Origin: Porphyromonadaceae bacterium UBA7572
Lineage (GTDB): Bacteria; Bacteroidota; Bacteroidia; Bacteroidales; Muribaculaceae
Reading direction: 5' to 3'
DNA length: 64,000 nucleotides
Assembly (NCBI GenBank): GCA_002476625.1
Contig: DLLC01000064.1
Coordinates: forward strand, 15,022 to 79,021
The notes beneath the pieces are model-generated. The model made no database searches, was not told the DNA's origin, and saw only the letters and a program-made list of their open reading frames with translations. Below, piece after piece: positions 25,330-33,816 of this stretch. Position 1 is the stretch's first letter. Each line of letters begins with the position of its first letter. The translations under genes and the position numbers were made by a program.

Positions 25330-27138
25330 ATGACAAAACTCCGACACACACACCTGCTCTGCTTGGCCATGCTACTGTTGCTCACCGTGGCGTTGCCCCT
25401 TGCCGGCGCCATGAAGGCATCCAGCAAGAAAACGGTGCAGGAAACCAATCGGGCAAAAGCGGCTTACGCCCTATTAGAGGCGGAGCGGCAGCGTAATATG
25501 GGCAGAGACGACGCATTTCATCATCTCATTAAATATGCCCATTCCCTCGACCCGGAAAATTCAGCCATATCTTTCTATTTGGGCTACAGCCGATTGATGA
25601 AAAACGACATGGCACCCACCGACAGTTCTTTTATGAAGTCGCTCCGGTTAATGCGCAAATATGTGGACGCACACCCGGAAGACAAATACGAGGCTTCGTT
25701 CTACGCCAATGCCAACATGGTGGGCAACCAAATGCAAGAGGCGCTTCGTGTGCTTAAAATTCAGGCGGTGCGCAATCCGCACAGCGCGGAGGTGTGGCTC
25801 GACATTGCCGATGCCTATGCGCGCGCTGCCGACTACCGAAATGCCATTGCCGCCTACGACAGTGTACAGCTCTGGCAGGGGCACTCGGTACAGCTGTCGA
25901 TAAAGAAGGTGCGGGCCTACCAGGCGCTCAACGACACTTTAGGTGCCATTGCCGAAACGCGGTCGCTCTTGGCCACAGCTCCCAAAAATGTGGACTACAA
26001 TCTGGCTATGGGCAATATGATGCTGATGTTTGGCGAGCGCGACAGCGCACTTGTGTATCTTGATAAAGCACAGCAATACGATCCGGAAAATGGCTCTACC
26101 TACTTGGCGAAGGCTCAGTATTACAATGCCATAGGCGATACGGTGAATTACGACAAGCAGACCTACCAGGCACTCGTGTCGAAAGACCTGGATGTGGAGA
26201 GCAAGGTGGAGGTGCTGGCCGACTATGCGCGCCATCTGCTTGCCGAGAAAGACTCGTCGGCACGAACCGAAAACCTCTTCAAGGTGCTAATCGAGCAGCA
26301 TCCCTCCGAGCCCAAGATTCGCACCCTATTCAGCGAGTATCTTGCCGCAAAAGACGACATGAAGGGAGCGGCTGAGCAGATGGACTATGCCGTGAACCTC
26401 GACCCTTCCGACACACAGGCGTGGAACCGTCTGCTCGTGCTCGACATTATCTCCGAAAACTACAAGGCCGCCATCGCTGCTGGCGACCGCGCTATTGAAC
26501 TGAATCCCAAAAACATTGAGCTATATGGCTATATCGCTCCCGCCTATTACAACATCAAGCAATACGACAAGGCCATGGAAGTGTATGTAAAAGCACTCGC
26601 GGCTGTGGACAGCTCCGACGTAAAGCATAGAGCCATGTTTTTAGGCGGCATGGGCGATGTGAAATGCGCCCAGGGCGACACTATCGGCGCTTTCGCACTC
26701 TACGACAAAGCCCTCGAGGTGAACCCTAATGATGCTGGCATTCTGAATAACTATGCCTATTTTCTCACACTATGTAACCGCCACCTCGACAAGGCGGAGC
26801 GAATGAGTGCCCAAACCATTCAGGCCGAGCCGCAAAACGCCACCTTCCTCGACACCTACGCATGGGTGTTCTATAAGCGCAAAGAGTACACCATGGCGCA
26901 GCTATACATTGAGATGGCCATCAACAACGAGCAGCACCCCTCTGCCGACCTCTACGACCACTACGGCGACATTCTGCTGGCGGTGGGCGACAAGGAGAAG
27001 GCACTGCAACAGTGGAAAAAGGCCCTTGAACTGGACGCAGGAAACAAGGCATTGCTCGAAAAAATAGAGAAGCTGACCAATGAGCTTCATTCTGCCGACA
27101 CCGACACACAAGGGAATCCGAGCAGCACAGAAAAGTAA
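25330..27138 (+). CDS. Exported tetratricopeptide-repeat protein
   Basis: This 602-residue protein has an N-terminal signal segment (residues 1-27, hydrophobic LLLLTVALPLAGA) followed by about a dozen TPR units. Several are canonical 34-residue repeats, such as the ones holding AYYNIKQYDKAMEVYVKAL and AYFLTLCNRHLDKAERM. TPR arrays are protein-binding scaffolds. The dut-TPR-DUF4292 order is familiar from Bacteroidales, which suggests a periplasmic envelope role together with the lipoprotein. The C-terminal 15 residues are polar and disordered. Confidence 0.85.
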   Translation: MTKLRHTHLLCLAMLLLLTVALPLAGAMKASSKKTVQETNRAKAAYALLEAERQRNMGRDDAFHHLIKYAHSLDPENSAISFYLGYSRLMKNDMAPTDSSFMKSLRLMRKYVDAHPEDKYEASFYANANMVGNQMQEALRVLKIQAVRNPHSAEVWLDIADAYARAADYRNAIAAYDSVQLWQGHSVQLSIKKVRAYQALNDTLGAIAETRSLLATAPKNVDYNLAMGNMMLMFGERDSALVYLDKAQQYDPENGSTYLAKAQYYNAIGDTVNYDKQTYQALVSKDLDVESKVEVLADYARHLLAEKDSSARTENLFKVLIEQHPSEPKIRTLFSEYLAAKDDMKGAAEQMDYAVNLDPSDTQAWNRLLVLDIISENYKAAIAAGDRAIELNPKNIELYGYIAPAYYNIKQYDKAMEVYVKALAAVDSSDVKHRAMFLGGMGDVKCAQGDTIGAFALYDKALEVNPNDAGILNNYAYFLTLCNRHLDKAERMSAQTIQAEPQNATFLDTYAWVFYKRKEYTMAQLYIEMAINNEQHPSADLYDHYGDILLAVGDKEKALQQWKKALELDAGNKALLEKIEKLTNELHSADTDTQGNPSSTEK

Positions 27139-27185
27139 AAAAAAAACAACAAGAACAAATAAAATTATTTGAGACACAAGGAAAA

Positions 27186-28115
27186 ATGAAAGTTGTAAAA
27201 TATTTTTTGCCAATGATGGCCTTCGTGGGAATGATGGCCTCATGTGGCTCACAAAAGGCAGCAATGGCCGCAGGAGGCAGCGTCAGCACCCCTGCCGCCA
27301 GTGCCACCAGCCAATCACAGGCACAATCTCAGCCCACAGTGAAATCGACAAAAAAAACCGCCGCAGCAGCAGCCACCGCCCAGTCGGCATCGCAAACGAG
27401 CCACATCACCAAAATAGCCAATTCTTTTGGAGCATGGACTACACTGAAAGCCGGCGGCAGCATTACGCTGGGCGGCTCAAAGACGCTATCGTCGTCGATG
27501 CAGGTGAGAATGGAGCGCGGGCGCAGCATCTACATATCCATCCGCCCTATGGGCATCATGGAGGTGGGACGGCTTGTGGTCACGGGCGACACGCTGCTGA
27601 TTATCGACAAGCTGCACAAGCGCTATATTCTGGAAAACACGAAGCTGCTTACGGCTAACATACCTGTGGACGTGAGCACGCTTCAAGACATTTTTTTAGG
27701 GCGCGCCTTTATTTTAGGGAAAGGCACATTCAATAGTGGCATGGCAGCGCTGGTCACGCTCACCAATGTGGACGGCTCATACATGATTCGCCCGAAAGAC
27801 CAGTACAAAGGCTTTGAATACGACTTCAAATTCGACAAAAGCTACCACATCAAGTCGCTGGAGGTGATGCCTGTGGTGAGCGACACCAAGGTGGCCACCT
27901 ACTCGGTGGACTATTCCGATGTGAAGACTTCGCTTGCCGGAAGCATAGCCACAAAGGTGAAGGTGGCCACCAAGATTGGCAAGTCGCCCATGTCGCTGGC
28001 TTTCGACTACAGCGGCTACACCTGGAACGACGAGGTGGTAATCGACACAAAGATTCCATCAAGCTACACGCGGATTTCGGGCGGCAGCCTGCTCAATTTA
28101 CTGTCGGCACAATAA
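27186..28115 (+). CDS. DUF4292 lipoprotein
   Basis: This 309-residue lipoprotein has its lipobox at MMASC (lipidated Cys20). A disordered Ala/Ser/Gln/Thr-rich linker covers about residues 24-80, then a beta-rich DUF4292 domain resembling the LolA/LolB fold class. The domain starts near SFGAWTTLKAGGSI and contains RPMGIMEVGRLVV. The function is unproven; its fold class and its position beside an exported TPR protein suggest lipoprotein or lipid handling. The next gene starts 3 bp after its stop, so translation is probably coupled. Confidence 0.8.
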   Translation: MKVVKYFLPMMAFVGMMASCGSQKAAMAAGGSVSTPAASATSQSQAQSQPTVKSTKKTAAAAATAQSASQTSHITKIANSFGAWTTLKAGGSITLGGSKTLSSSMQVRMERGRSIYISIRPMGIMEVGRLVVTGDTLLIIDKLHKRYILENTKLLTANIPVDVSTLQDIFLGRAFILGKGTFNSGMAALVTLTNVDGSYMIRPKDQYKGFEYDFKFDKSYHIKSLEVMPVVSDTKVATYSVDYSDVKTSLAGSIATKVKVATKIGKSPMSLAFDYSGYTWNDEVVIDTKIPSSYTRISGGSLLNLLSAQ

Positions 28116-28118
28116 GCA

Positions 28119-29060
28119 ATGATAGAAATCAAGACATATACTCCCGCCCAAGAAGCCGTGTGGAATGAGTTTGTGGCATCATGCACCACAGCCACATTCC
28201 TCCATAAGCGCAGCTATATGGACTACCACAGCCACCGCTTTACCGACCATTCTCTGATGGCGTATGCCGATGGGCGGCTGCTGGCGGTGATGCCGGCGAA
28301 TGTGGCGAATGGCACGCTATACAGCCACCAGGGGCTCACCTACGGTGGCTGGCTTCACCAGCTCAAGCACTTCGACGCCACCGTGATGATGGACGTGATG
28401 CAAAATGCCCTCGTCTTCCTGAAGAATGAAGGCCTTGAGGAAGTGATATATAAGCCTGTGCCCCACATCTATCACCGCTATCCGTCGGAAGAAGACTTGT
28501 ATGCGCTCTTCCGCGCCGGAGCCATTCTCACCGAAAGCAACATCTCCACAGCCGTGCAGCTTTCCAACCCTTTGGCTTTCGACAGAGGCAACAAGCGCAG
28601 CGTGAACGTGGCCATTAAAGCCAATGTGCAAGTGGCGGAGAGCACCGACTGGAATGGCTTCTGGCACGTGCTGGAAGAGGTGCTGGCACAAAGGCACGCC
28701 ACAAAACCGGTGCACTCCGTTGAGGAAATAAAATTACTCCACAGCCGTTTCCCAGAGCAAATCAAGCTCTACACCGCCTCTATCCACCAGCGCATAGTGG
28801 CAGGCGTAGTGATGTTCTACACCCACACCGTGGCACACAGCCAGTACATAGCTTCAAATGCCGAAGGGCGCGACGCCAAGGCGCTGGCACTACTGTTTCG
28901 GCATCTTATCGACCAAGCCAAAGCTAATGGATACGCCTACTTTGACTTCGGCATATCCAATGAGGATCATGGCCGATGGCTCAACGAGGGGCTGGTGCAG
29001 CAAAAGTCGCGGCTTGGCGGCAGAGGCATCGTGTATAACACCTATAAGATAACGCTTTAA
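28119..29060 (+). CDS. FemAB-like GNAT-fold acyltransferase
   Basis: This 313-residue cytosolic protein matches the FemAB/Acetyltransf_6 type. Two GNAT-like halves are present; the second includes VAGVVMFY, then ALALLFRHLIDQAKANGYAYFDFGISN, where the DFG-type strand is typical. FemAB relatives add amino acids to peptidoglycan precursors or acylate polysaccharide units. The downstream neighbour is a Wzx-type flippase, so acting on a lipid-linked glycan precursor is plausible but only inferred. The substrate is unknown. Confidence 0.75.
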   Translation: MIEIKTYTPAQEAVWNEFVASCTTATFLHKRSYMDYHSHRFTDHSLMAYADGRLLAVMPANVANGTLYSHQGLTYGGWLHQLKHFDATVMMDVMQNALVFLKNEGLEEVIYKPVPHIYHRYPSEEDLYALFRAGAILTESNISTAVQLSNPLAFDRGNKRSVNVAIKANVQVAESTDWNGFWHVLEEVLAQRHATKPVHSVEEIKLLHSRFPEQIKLYTASIHQRIVAGVVMFYTHTVAHSQYIASNAEGRDAKALALLFRHLIDQAKANGYAYFDFGISNEDHGRWLNEGLVQQKSRLGGRGIVYNTYKITL

Positions 29061-29108
29061 TCCCCCAGATCGCAAACACTTTTTCCTTTTTTGATATTTC
29101 TATAGAGT

Positions 29109-30548
29109 ATGGCAAGCCGCAATTCAATCTCCCGCATGGCAATGAAGGCGATGGGCATCTTTGGAGGTGTCCAGATGGTGGGCATTCTGTGCTCTATCGT
29201 GCGCACCAAGCTCGTGGCGCTGTGGATAGGGCCTGTGGGAGTGGGGCTGTTCAGCCTGTTCAACCAGGCGCTCGACATGATCAGCACCGCCACAAATTTG
29301 GGCATACGCCAAAGCAGTGTGCGCGACATATCACAAGCCACAGAGCACACCGATGGAAAGGAAATGCATATTTCGCGTGTCATCACCGCAGTACGGCGCT
29401 GGTCGTGGTGGCTGGGGCTGGCTGGCGCTGTCATCACCATTGCGCTCGCACCAGTGCTGAGCAGCTTCACCTTTGGCGACACGAACCATATCTGGGGCTT
29501 TGTGGCGCTGTCGGTGGCATTGCTTTTCATGGCGCTCACTGGTGGCGAGCAAGCCGTGCTTCAAGGGCTGTCGAAGCTCAAGCGCCTTGCTGGCGCCACG
29601 ATGTGGGGCACCGTGTTTGGCCTGGTGCTGTCGGTGCCAATGTTCTACTACCTTGGCGAGAACAGCGTGGTGCCGTCGATAATCGCCTATGCGGCAGGGT
29701 GTCTGCTGTTTGCCTGGGTGTTTCGCGACAAGGACTATCCAAAAGCGCAACTTTCGCCTCGCCGCACCTTCTACATTGGCAAGGCGTTTGTGAAATTAGG
29801 CATCTACATGACGTTGGGGTTGTTCGTCAGCACGCTCATGAACTACGTGTTCAACGCCTGGCTCAACAATGTGGCAGGTACAGCCGAGGTGGGCTATTAC
29901 CAGGCCGGCTACACGCTCGTCAATAAATACACGGGGCTGGTACTCACCGCCCTTGGAATGGAATACTACCCACGCTTGGCACGGGTGGCAGAGAGCCGCC
30001 TGCGCCTCACGGCATTCGTGTCGCAGGAAGTGACTGTGACCATGCTGGTGATGGCGCCAATAGTGGCAGTGTTCATTCTCTTGCGCGGCGCAATCGTATG
30101 GACACTTTATGCTCCAGGCTTTGAGGTGATCCTGCCATTTGTAGCATGGGGCATGATTGGCACCGTGTGGCGCGCCCTGTCGTGGTGCATGTCGTTTGTA
30201 ATCCTTGCCAAAGGCGATGGAAAAATGTTTCTCGCCACCGAAGTTGCGAGCGACCTTATCGGCTTCGGGCTGAATGTGGTGTGCTACCATCTATGGGGAC
30301 TCACAGGGCTGGGTATCTCGTTCATGGTGTGGTATGTCATCTACACCGCCATGATATATGCGGTGTATAGTTGGCACTACGGCCTAAGCCTCACGCTCAC
30401 AGGCATAGCCACCACACTGCTGGCTCTGTGCGGCGCCTCGGCTGTGATGCTCGCCATGCACTATGGGCTAACGGGCGTTGCTATCGCGCTCACAGCAGGG
30501 ATAACGATAGCGAGTGCACTGATGATAAAGCGCCAGTGGAAGCGGTAA
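29109..30548 (+). CDS. O-antigen translocase (Wzx-type flippase)
   Basis: This 479-residue inner-membrane protein has about fourteen hydrophobic helices of the MATE/MVF polysaccharide-flippase clan. The N-terminal segment ending in TKLVALWIGPVGVGLFSLF is typical of the WzxE/RfbX O-antigen translocase branch. Such proteins flip undecaprenyl-linked oligosaccharides to the periplasmic face. No glycosyltransferases or polymerase are nearby, so it is not inside a full polysaccharide cluster. It is 48 bp after the FemAB-like gene and ends the operon that begins with dut. Confidence 0.87.
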   Translation: MASRNSISRMAMKAMGIFGGVQMVGILCSIVRTKLVALWIGPVGVGLFSLFNQALDMISTATNLGIRQSSVRDISQATEHTDGKEMHISRVITAVRRWSWWLGLAGAVITIALAPVLSSFTFGDTNHIWGFVALSVALLFMALTGGEQAVLQGLSKLKRLAGATMWGTVFGLVLSVPMFYYLGENSVVPSIIAYAAGCLLFAWVFRDKDYPKAQLSPRRTFYIGKAFVKLGIYMTLGLFVSTLMNYVFNAWLNNVAGTAEVGYYQAGYTLVNKYTGLVLTALGMEYYPRLARVAESRLRLTAFVSQEVTVTMLVMAPIVAVFILLRGAIVWTLYAPGFEVILPFVAWGMIGTVWRALSWCMSFVILAKGDGKMFLATEVASDLIGFGLNVVCYHLWGLTGLGISFMVWYVIYTAMIYAVYSWHYGLSLTLTGIATTLLALCGASAVMLAMHYGLTGVAIALTAGITIASALMIKRQWKR

Positions 30549-30651
30549 GCCCCTCATAATTAGTGGACCGCCTATATAAGTGAACGTCAGAAATTCATAA
30601 TCAGGAAGCGTAAATGCAAAAGGTTAATAAAGCAGAAAATAATTCATTAAA

Positions 30652-30683
30652 TTTTTTTCTGTGAAAAATAGTTGCTACCTTTG
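30652..30683 (+). promoter_or_regulatory. Promoter of greA
   Basis: A T-rich -33 region (TTTTTTTCTG, 30652-30661) precedes TACCTTTG at 30676-30683, which matches TAnnTTTG exactly. Transcription from here gives a leader of about 95 nt containing the hairpin at 30716-30747. Confidence 0.65.
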
Positions 30684-30715
30684 CATCAGTATTAATAATG
30701 AATGTCTATATGTGG

Positions 30716-30747
30716 CGAAGGGTCTCATCAAAAATGAGATTCTTTCG
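30716..30747 (+). promoter_or_regulatory. Hairpin in the greA leader, possible attenuator
   Basis: CGAAGGGTCTCAT and ATGAGATTCTTTCG pair around a 5-nt CAAAA loop, with one bulge and a few G-U pairs, and are followed by TTTCTTTTAC. A terminator-like stem in the greA leader recalls the leader RNA known upstream of greA in enterobacteria. Here the U tail is interrupted, so partial termination or RNA stabilisation are both possible. Confidence 0.5.
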
Positions 30748-30783
30748 TTTCTTTTACTAACTATTTTATAAGAAAATTTTACC

Positions 30784-31254
30784 ATGGCTATCAGCTACAT
30801 GACCCAAGAAGGGTACGACAAAAAAATGCAGGAACTCAAACATCTTGAAAGTGTTGAGCGCCCTGATGTCGTGCGTGCCATTCAAGAGGCCCGCGAAAAA
30901 GGCGACCTCTCGGAAAATGCCGAATACGACGCCGCTAAAGAGCGCCAAGGCATGCTTGAGGCTAAAATTGCCGAGCTCAAAGCTCTCGTGGCTACCGCAC
31001 GCATCATCGACCAGTCTAAACTCCAAACAGAGGAGGTGGCTCTGATGAACAAAGTGACTATCAAGAACCTTAAGAACAATGCTTCAATGACCTACACCAT
31101 TGTGAGCGAAACTGAAGCAAATCTGAAGGAAGGCAAAATATCTATCACCACCCCTATCGCCAAAGGGCTTCTCGGCCACAAGGTGGGCGACATCGTGGAA
31201 GTGCAGGCTCCCGTAGGGAAAATGCAATTCGAGATTGTGAAAATCGGGGTGTGA
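30784..31254 (+). CDS. greA: Transcription elongation factor GreA
   Basis: GreA enters the secondary channel of RNA polymerase and stimulates cleavage of backtracked transcripts. The 156-residue protein has the usual two parts. The N-terminal antiparallel coiled coil (about 10-75) has the acidic tip region ENAEYDAAKE, with the catalytic acidic pair expected in the preceding DLSENAEY stretch. The C-terminal FKBP-like domain contains ISITTPIAKGLLGHKVGD. The length and ending match the family. The HIT gene follows 57 bp downstream. Confidence 0.96.
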   Translation: MAISYMTQEGYDKKMQELKHLESVERPDVVRAIQEAREKGDLSENAEYDAAKERQGMLEAKIAELKALVATARIIDQSKLQTEEVALMNKVTIKNLKNNASMTYTIVSETEANLKEGKISITTPIAKGLLGHKVGDIVEVQAPVGKMQFEIVKIGV

Positions 31255-31311
31255 TTTTTTTAAAAAATAGCAACAACACGCTGTAAAACACAGTGATAAA
31301 TCATTTTAGTG

Positions 31312-31710
31312 ATGGCTTCAATTTTTAGCAAAATAGTGGCTGGCGAAATTCCAAGCTACAAATGTGCCGAAGACGAGAACTACTATGCGTTTCTCGACAT
31401 CAACCCTGTGAACGCGGGCCACACACTCGTCATCCCAAAGCACGAGGTGAACTATATTTTCAACCTTGAAAGCGATGAGTACACCGGCCTGTGGCAATTC
31501 GCGAAAAAAGTGGCCAAGGCGCTCAAAGCCGCCGTGCCATGCGAGCGCATTGGCGTGGCTGTGCTGGGACTGGAAGTGCCACACTGCCACATTCACCTTA
31601 TCCCAATCAACTCTGAGGCCGACATGAATTTCAAGAACAAGAAAGACGTGCCTGCCCAGCAGATGGCTGCCATTGCAGAAAAGGTGCTGGCCGAATTCAA
31701 AAAACTTTAG
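31312..31710 (+). CDS. HIT-family nucleotide hydrolase
   Basis: The ATG at 31312 gives 132 residues; a GTG three bases earlier is also in frame. The histidine triad HCHIH is at 91-95 within the strand LEVPHCHIHLIPIN, with the second His of the triad as the expected nucleophile. HIT proteins of this size hydrolyse adenosine phosphoramidates or dinucleotides. In Bacteroidales greA-HIT adjacency is common, and the pair is probably one operon ended by the strong terminator at 31758. Confidence 0.92.
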   Translation: MASIFSKIVAGEIPSYKCAEDENYYAFLDINPVNAGHTLVIPKHEVNYIFNLESDEYTGLWQFAKKVAKALKAAVPCERIGVAVLGLEVPHCHIHLIPINSEADMNFKNKKDVPAQQMAAIAEKVLAEFKKL

Positions 31711-31757
31711 AACATTCATGTTCTCTGAATAGAGAATCATTTTTTCACACACAAGAG

Positions 31758-31802
31758 CGCAGCCTGTAACCGAGAAAGCTCGGTTGAGGCTGCGTTTTTT
31801 TT
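31758..31802 (+). terminator. Terminator of the greA-HIT operon
   Basis: A two-part stem, CGCAGCCT with AGGCTGCG outside and AACCGAG with CTCGGTT inside, closes an AAAG loop and is followed by eight T. This is a strong intrinsic terminator. Confidence 0.93.
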
Positions 31803-31874
31803 GAATATCACCCCCCAATACGCCCGATAGAGAGCCATATCCACATTCAGAAAAGAAAGCAAGAAAGAGAAGAA

Positions 31875-33101
31875 ATGAGCCGACTGTTTTACGCCCTTAT
31901 CATTGTAGCCGTCACCGCACTGCCGTGTGTGGCTCTGCCGCCCGACAGCGCAACCGTGACGCCAGCACTGGCTGACAATCTCCTTCCCACCCCTCCTGCT
32001 CAAAAACGCTCATACTGGGACCACGGCTTCGGAAAATTCCTCGTTAAAATCGACAGGTTTCTTGAAGAGGGCCAACTATCGGGCATCGACACCGCCTACC
32101 AGACCATACCCCGGCTCAACCGCCAAGTGTATTTAGGCGCATACGGCTACTGGCAGAACTACAGCAACCACATCCCCTTCTATTTCCCCAAGTCGTTCGA
32201 CGAGCAAATCCCCGGGCTGAACTCTGGCTCCTATTACAAAATCAACGCACACACCCACCAGCTTGAAATGGAACTGGGAATCGACTGGAAAGGACTTGCC
32301 ATTGAGATTCCCATACCCATACGCAACCGCTACAGCGCCAGCTATGGACTCGCCAAAAACGGGTCGATGTGGGGATTCCGGCTACGATACAAGAGCATCA
32401 ACTCCATATCGGGCGTGAAACGCTTTGGAATGCGCGACGCAGTGGAGCAGTACATCAAAAACAACCCCGACGATGAACTGTTCGCAAAAGTGGCCAACTT
32501 TGTGGAAGACGAGCGAATAGAATCGGGCAAACACCACATCAACATCTTCTTTGCCGAAGGCTACTACGTGTTCAACTACCGCAAGTTCTCCCTGTCGGCA
32601 GGCCTCTTTGCCGACATGGTGCAGAAGCGCAGCGCCGGAAGCCTAATGGTGTATGCCAACTATTACCAAAGCCGCTATGCGGTTAAAGACATGCTCCTGG
32701 CAAATTTAGACGTGTACCGCACACAGCAAGCATCGGTAGGGCTCGGCTACGGCTACAACTACTCACTGCTCGGAGGCCGGCTCCTGTTTCACGTGTCGGC
32801 AGTGCCCATGTTCTCCCTCTATTCACACCTGATGCACCGCGCAAAATACGACAACGCAGAAGACGAAAAGCTGTTCAACGACATGTATGGCGACGAGCCC
32901 AAATTCTACGACCCGTCCGACAAAGGTAAGTCGGATTTCCGCGTCAATGCCTTCGCCCGGTTTGCCGCCAACTACAGCCTCGGACGCTACGTGCTGTCGC
33001 TGCTCATCAACTACCGCTACTACGGCTACAGCAACGACCATCAGCTCCACATCAACAACCAAGAGGCCGACGCCCAGTTCAACATAGGCTACCGCTTCTA
33101 A
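31875..33101 (+). CDS. DUF4421 outer-membrane-like protein
   Basis: This 408-residue exported protein has a signal peptide (residues 1-20, ending in VAL-P). The remainder is rich in alternating Tyr/Phe/Leu strands and ends in a final strand QFNIGYRF with a terminal Phe, as in outer-membrane beta-barrels. The opening of the mature part (FLVKIDRFLEEGQLSGIDTAYQTIP) matches my memory of DUF4421, a Bacteroidetes family of unknown function. The gene is monocistronic, preceded by the greA-HIT terminator. Confidence 0.75.
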   Translation: MSRLFYALIIVAVTALPCVALPPDSATVTPALADNLLPTPPAQKRSYWDHGFGKFLVKIDRFLEEGQLSGIDTAYQTIPRLNRQVYLGAYGYWQNYSNHIPFYFPKSFDEQIPGLNSGSYYKINAHTHQLEMELGIDWKGLAIEIPIPIRNRYSASYGLAKNGSMWGFRLRYKSINSISGVKRFGMRDAVEQYIKNNPDDELFAKVANFVEDERIESGKHHINIFFAEGYYVFNYRKFSLSAGLFADMVQKRSAGSLMVYANYYQSRYAVKDMLLANLDVYRTQQASVGLGYGYNYSLLGGRLLFHVSAVPMFSLYSHLMHRAKYDNAEDEKLFNDMYGDEPKFYDPSDKGKSDFRVNAFARFAANYSLGRYVLSLLINYRYYGYSNDHQLHINNQEADAQFNIGYRF

Positions 33102-33520
33102 AATCCCCCTATATTCACACCGCCTATTATTATGAAATTATAGACGTCTTTATTATATTTAGACATATATAAACCAAGTCCGTATTAATTAGTATTGCAT
33201 TCTCAATACACCATTCTTGTAGCTCTAAAACATACTTTTTAATTGGAACACAGACCTGAGAGTTCTTTATCGTTCAATCTTTACGCAGATCACAATCTCG
33301 GACATACCAGCTATTGTGAATGTTTGCGTTCCCCCTGTTGTGGATAACTTAAATGATAACCTTCATCGTGCCATCACTCCTTTTCTGGTCACGTCTGACC
33401 CTTGTGATAAATTTCGCCATAATTATTTAATTTCTTTTCCCCCTAACATTCGCCAAACATTCGCCAAACATTATAAGCAAAAAGTGATGTTTTTTGCGAT
33501 ATTATGGCTTAAAAAACGAA
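33102..33520. other. AT-rich gene-free stretch
   Basis: About 420 bp without a convincing gene lies between the DUF4421 gene and the tRNA-Arg terminator. It contains an 11-bp tandem duplication ACATTCGCCAA (33446-33467) and one 9-mer matching a DnaA box (33339-33347, minus strand). A 77-codon frame (33316-33549) has no family resemblance and runs into the terminator stem. I see no other structure. Confidence 0.5.
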
Positions 33521-33566
33521 AAAATAAGTTAGGATATTTACTAATCTAAACACCCTAACTTATTAA
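33521..33566 (-). terminator. Terminator of tRNA-Arg
   Basis: An 11-bp perfect stem AATAAGTTAGG (33523-33533) with CCTAACTTATT (33554-33564) and a 20-nt loop lies 24 bp past the tRNA 3' end. In the minus-strand direction it leads into TTTTTTCG, consistent with an intrinsic terminator. Confidence 0.8.
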
Positions 33567-33587
33567 TTTTCAGTATTTTATCTTTTG

Positions 33588-33661
33588 TGATTCGGCTGGG
33601 ACTCAAACCCAGGACCCACAGCTTAGAAGGCTGTTGCTCTATTCAGCTGAGCTACCGAACC
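33588..33661 (-). tRNA. tRNA-Arg (anticodon TCT)
   Basis: The minus strand folds into a full cloverleaf of 74 nt. The acceptor pairs GGTTCGG with CCGAATC, the D-arm is within GTAGCTCAGCTGAATAGAGC, the anticodon stem ACAGC/GCTGT holds the loop CTTCTAA, and the T-loop is GGTTTGAGTCC. The anticodon TCT reads AGA and AGG. The 3' CCA is not encoded and must be added. The gene has its own promoter and terminator. Confidence 0.96.
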
Positions 33662-33738
33662 AGATTCTTCTTGGCTTGATGCACAAGAACTTTCTTTTGC
33701 GCAGTTACGGGTAATCACCCCCGATACTTTTGCAAGTG

Positions 33739-33770
33739 CAAAGTTAATAACTTTTTCATTCCCCACCAAA
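33739..33770 (-). promoter_or_regulatory. Promoter of tRNA-Arg
   Basis: On the minus strand TTTG (33770-33767) and TAACTTTG (33746-33739) are 20 bp apart, a canonical pair. The predicted start leaves a leader of about 70 nt before the mature tRNA. It lies just after the helicase stop, so the tRNA is not simply the tail of the helicase transcript. Confidence 0.8.
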
Positions 33771-33816
33771 AAAATTCCCCACTTCACGCCCAAAAAGCCG
33801 CCTATCTGCGATTTTT

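Noticed and set aside
33339..33347. TGTGGATAA, a perfect DnaA-box 9-mer in an AT-rich gap, considered as a replication origin
   Set aside because: Only one box is present, the flanking genes converge, and no dnaA/dnaN or gene-strand switch typical of an origin is nearby.
33446..33472. Tandem ACATTCGCCAA units considered as CRISPR-like or iteron repeats
   Set aside because: There are only two units plus five bases, no spacers, and no cas or rep gene.
33316..33549. A 77-codon frame in the AT-rich gap before tRNA-Arg
   Set aside because: There is no family resemblance or promoter, and it runs into the tRNA terminator stem; composition looks non-coding.
33588..33661. tRNA-Arg considered as an integration site
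   Set aside because: No duplicate of its 3' end and no integrase were found in the window; promoter and terminator are intact.
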